Origin: Thermodesulfobacteriota bacterium
Lineage (GTDB): Bacteria; Desulfobacterota; Anaeroferrophillalia; Anaeroferrophillales; Tharpellaceae
NCBI GenBank assembly: GCA_024762675.1
Contig: JANTGZ010000007.1
Span: 1-53,262 of the forward strand
Direction of reading: 5' to 3'
Length of the DNA: 53,262 nucleotides
A model generated the notes under the pieces. The model was given only the letters and a program-made list of their open reading frames with translations, made no database searches and was not told the DNA's origin. Below, in pieces: positions 52,305 through 53,262 of the stretch. The position numbers and the translations under genes are program-made. Positions within the stretch are counted from its first letter, which is position 1. Each line of letters begins with the position of its first letter.

Positions 52305-52916
52305 ATGACCAAACTAACCCGCCCGTCCAACCCGACCGAGATCCATTTCCACAAAAGATCTCCCCTCTTAATCTCGCTACTGATCCTCTGCCTGTTAATT
52401 TCCATTCCGGTATCTGGCCGGGCTGAAGAGGGGACCGGCTACCGTATTGGTTCCGGCGACATCCTTGAAATTTCGGTCTGGAAAGAGGATAGTTTAAGTC
52501 GCGAGGTTATCGTCCCACCAGATCTCACCATCGCCTTTCCTCTTATTGGTGACATCGAGGTTAAGGAGATGACGGTCAGTGATCTGCGTGCCGAAGTCAC
52601 CAAAAGACTGAAAGATTTTATTCCTGAAGCAACAGTCACTGTAATGTTGCGCCAGATAAATAGTCTACGCGCCTACGTCATCGGCAAAGTCAACAAACCA
52701 GGCCAATTCCCCGTCGATCTAGATACCACAGTCATGCAACTTCTGGCTATGGCTGGCGGCCTCAACCCTTTTGCTGCGGCTGGAAAGATCTATATCCTAC
52801 GCCATCAAAACGGAACACTGATCAAAATTCCTTTTGATTACCGTGAAGTTGAAAAGGGAAAAAATCTGACTCAGAACGTTATAATAAGACGCGGTGATGT
52901 CGTCATTGCACCCTAA
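52305..52916 (+). CDS. Polysaccharide export protein (Wza/Poly_export, SLBB family)
   Basis: Outer-membrane exopolysaccharide channel or its periplasmic part. The 203 residues have a Sec signal peptide (hydrophobic LLISLLILCLLISIPVSG, cleavage near GRA-EE) preceded by an unusually long start. The Poly_export domain follows (YRIGSGDILEISVWKEDSLS, FPLIGDIEVKEMTVSDLR). An SLBB domain comes next (RAYVIGKVNKPGQFPV, MQLLAMAGGLNPFA). No lipobox cysteine is visible, unlike Wza. At this length it is the short type without Wza's membrane helix. I start at ATG 52305; an upstream in-frame TTG adds only two residues. First gene of a probable export cluster continuing beyond the window. Confidence 0.88.
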   Translation: MTKLTRPSNPTEIHFHKRSPLLISLLILCLLISIPVSGRAEEGTGYRIGSGDILEISVWKEDSLSREVIVPPDLTIAFPLIGDIEVKEMTVSDLRAEVTKRLKDFIPEATVTVMLRQINSLRAYVIGKVNKPGQFPVDLDTTVMQLLAMAGGLNPFAAAGKIYILRHQNGTLIKIPFDYREVEKGKNLTQNVIIRRGDVVIAP

Positions 52917-53087
52917 TGCGGAAGCACTCCCCGAACCCAGCCGAGCTCTATCGGCCCGCAAATAAGTGCTCTTATCAGGACATTTTCTTGTTTTTTTGAA
53001 CAGAAAGTAACCTGTAAGGCACTAAAAGAAGATAATTAGAGTAAATCGACTACTTATTTAAAAAAGCCGGCTGCGCAGCTTAAGACC

Positions 53088-53262
53088 ATGAATATAAAAA
53101 AGAAATGCCTCTCATACATCGTACTAATATTGACTTTAGGGCTATCCCCCTTCACGGCGATGGCCGATGGTGATTTTACTTTCAACCCCTCTCTCCAATT
53201 TCGAGGGGAGTATGATGACAATATCAATTTTGACAATTATAATGAAAAGAGTGATTGGCTCG
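53088..53262 (+). CDS. Outer-membrane beta-barrel protein, N-terminal part only (runs off the window)
   Basis: Starts at ATG 53088 and stays open to the end of the window (58 codons). A basic start and hydrophobic run (IVLILTLGLSPFTAMA) form a signal peptide. It is followed by DGDFTFNPSLQFRGEYDDNI, an alternating pattern typical of outer-membrane barrels, and of the type seen in PEP-CTERM/exopolysaccharide-associated barrel proteins. Being 170 bases after the Poly_export gene it belongs to the same cluster. The ribosome binding site is weak. The family cannot be fixed from this fragment. Confidence 0.65.
   Translation, partial: MNIKKKCLSYIVLILTLGLSPFTAMADGDFTFNPSLQFRGEYDDNINFDNYNEKSDWL

Overview
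This window reads as chromosomal DNA of a Gram-negative, probably anaerobic bacterium of the Desulfobacterota / Deltaproteobacteria type, plausibly near Desulfuromonadales. That placement is inferred from gene content: a type IV minor-pilin operon ending in a giant PilY1, an octaheme c-type cytochrome of the hydroxylamine-oxidoreductase (HAO) family, a CheA with an extra CheW-like domain and receiver, a dprA-smg-topA block, aconitase B and an EF-G-like second factor. No 16S rRNA or phylogenetic marker comparison is possible here. Coding density is high and base composition looks even. I saw no insertion sequence, prophage or CRISPR array.

Layout. Positions 1-6,430: a ~90-nt nested palindrome, a small unknown protein, rlmB, a membrane coiled-coil protein, a sugar-nucleotide pair (phosphomannomutase/phosphoglucomutase plus GDP-fucose synthase), tRNA-Phe, an orphan FlgC-like rod protein and a divergent beta-carbonic-anhydrase-like protein. 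Positions 6,490-15,854: ssb, a 3-hydroxyacyl-CoA dehydrogenase, an oversized PfkB-like kinase, rpmB, and an operon of EF-G-like factor, SPOR protein and bifunctional Rel. Positions 16,168-24,399: a chemosensory operon (STAS, hybrid CheA, CheW, CheB, CheR) behind a good sigma-28 (FliA) promoter match, faced by a HEAT-repeat response regulator on the other strand. Positions 24,438-35,397: a leftward run of a small membrane protein, ccdA, aroB, purC, purB, a universal stress protein, acnB and a giant AsmA/DUF748-type envelope protein. Positions 35,718-39,837: tRNA-Arg, topA, smg, dprA. Positions 40,058-48,671: the minor-pilin/PilY1 operon with a structured leader. Positions 48,719-53,262: a half-size UPF0016 transporter, tcdA, tatD, the octaheme cytochrome, and the start of an exopolysaccharide export cluster (Wza-like protein plus a truncated outer-membrane barrel gene).

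How the parts fit. Three surface and behaviour modules share the window: flagellar-type chemosensing (CheA/W/B/R, sigma-28 promoter, FlgC-like protein), type IV pilus priming/adhesion (FimT-PilW-PilV-PilX-PilY1), and polysaccharide synthesis/export. The rest is mostly housekeeping: translation, stringent response, purine and shikimate synthesis, TCA cycle, DNA topology and uptake, tRNA modification.

Most unusual items: the 556-residue PfkB-like protein, the carbonic-anhydrase-like protein, PilY1 carrying a PA14-like insertion, the DUF748 protein ending in a split OmpA-like domain, the HAO-family cytochrome with a 22-bp palindrome upstream of its start, and the pilin-operon leader with a possible 32-codon upstream ORF. 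No complete, clearly new multi-gene system was evident.
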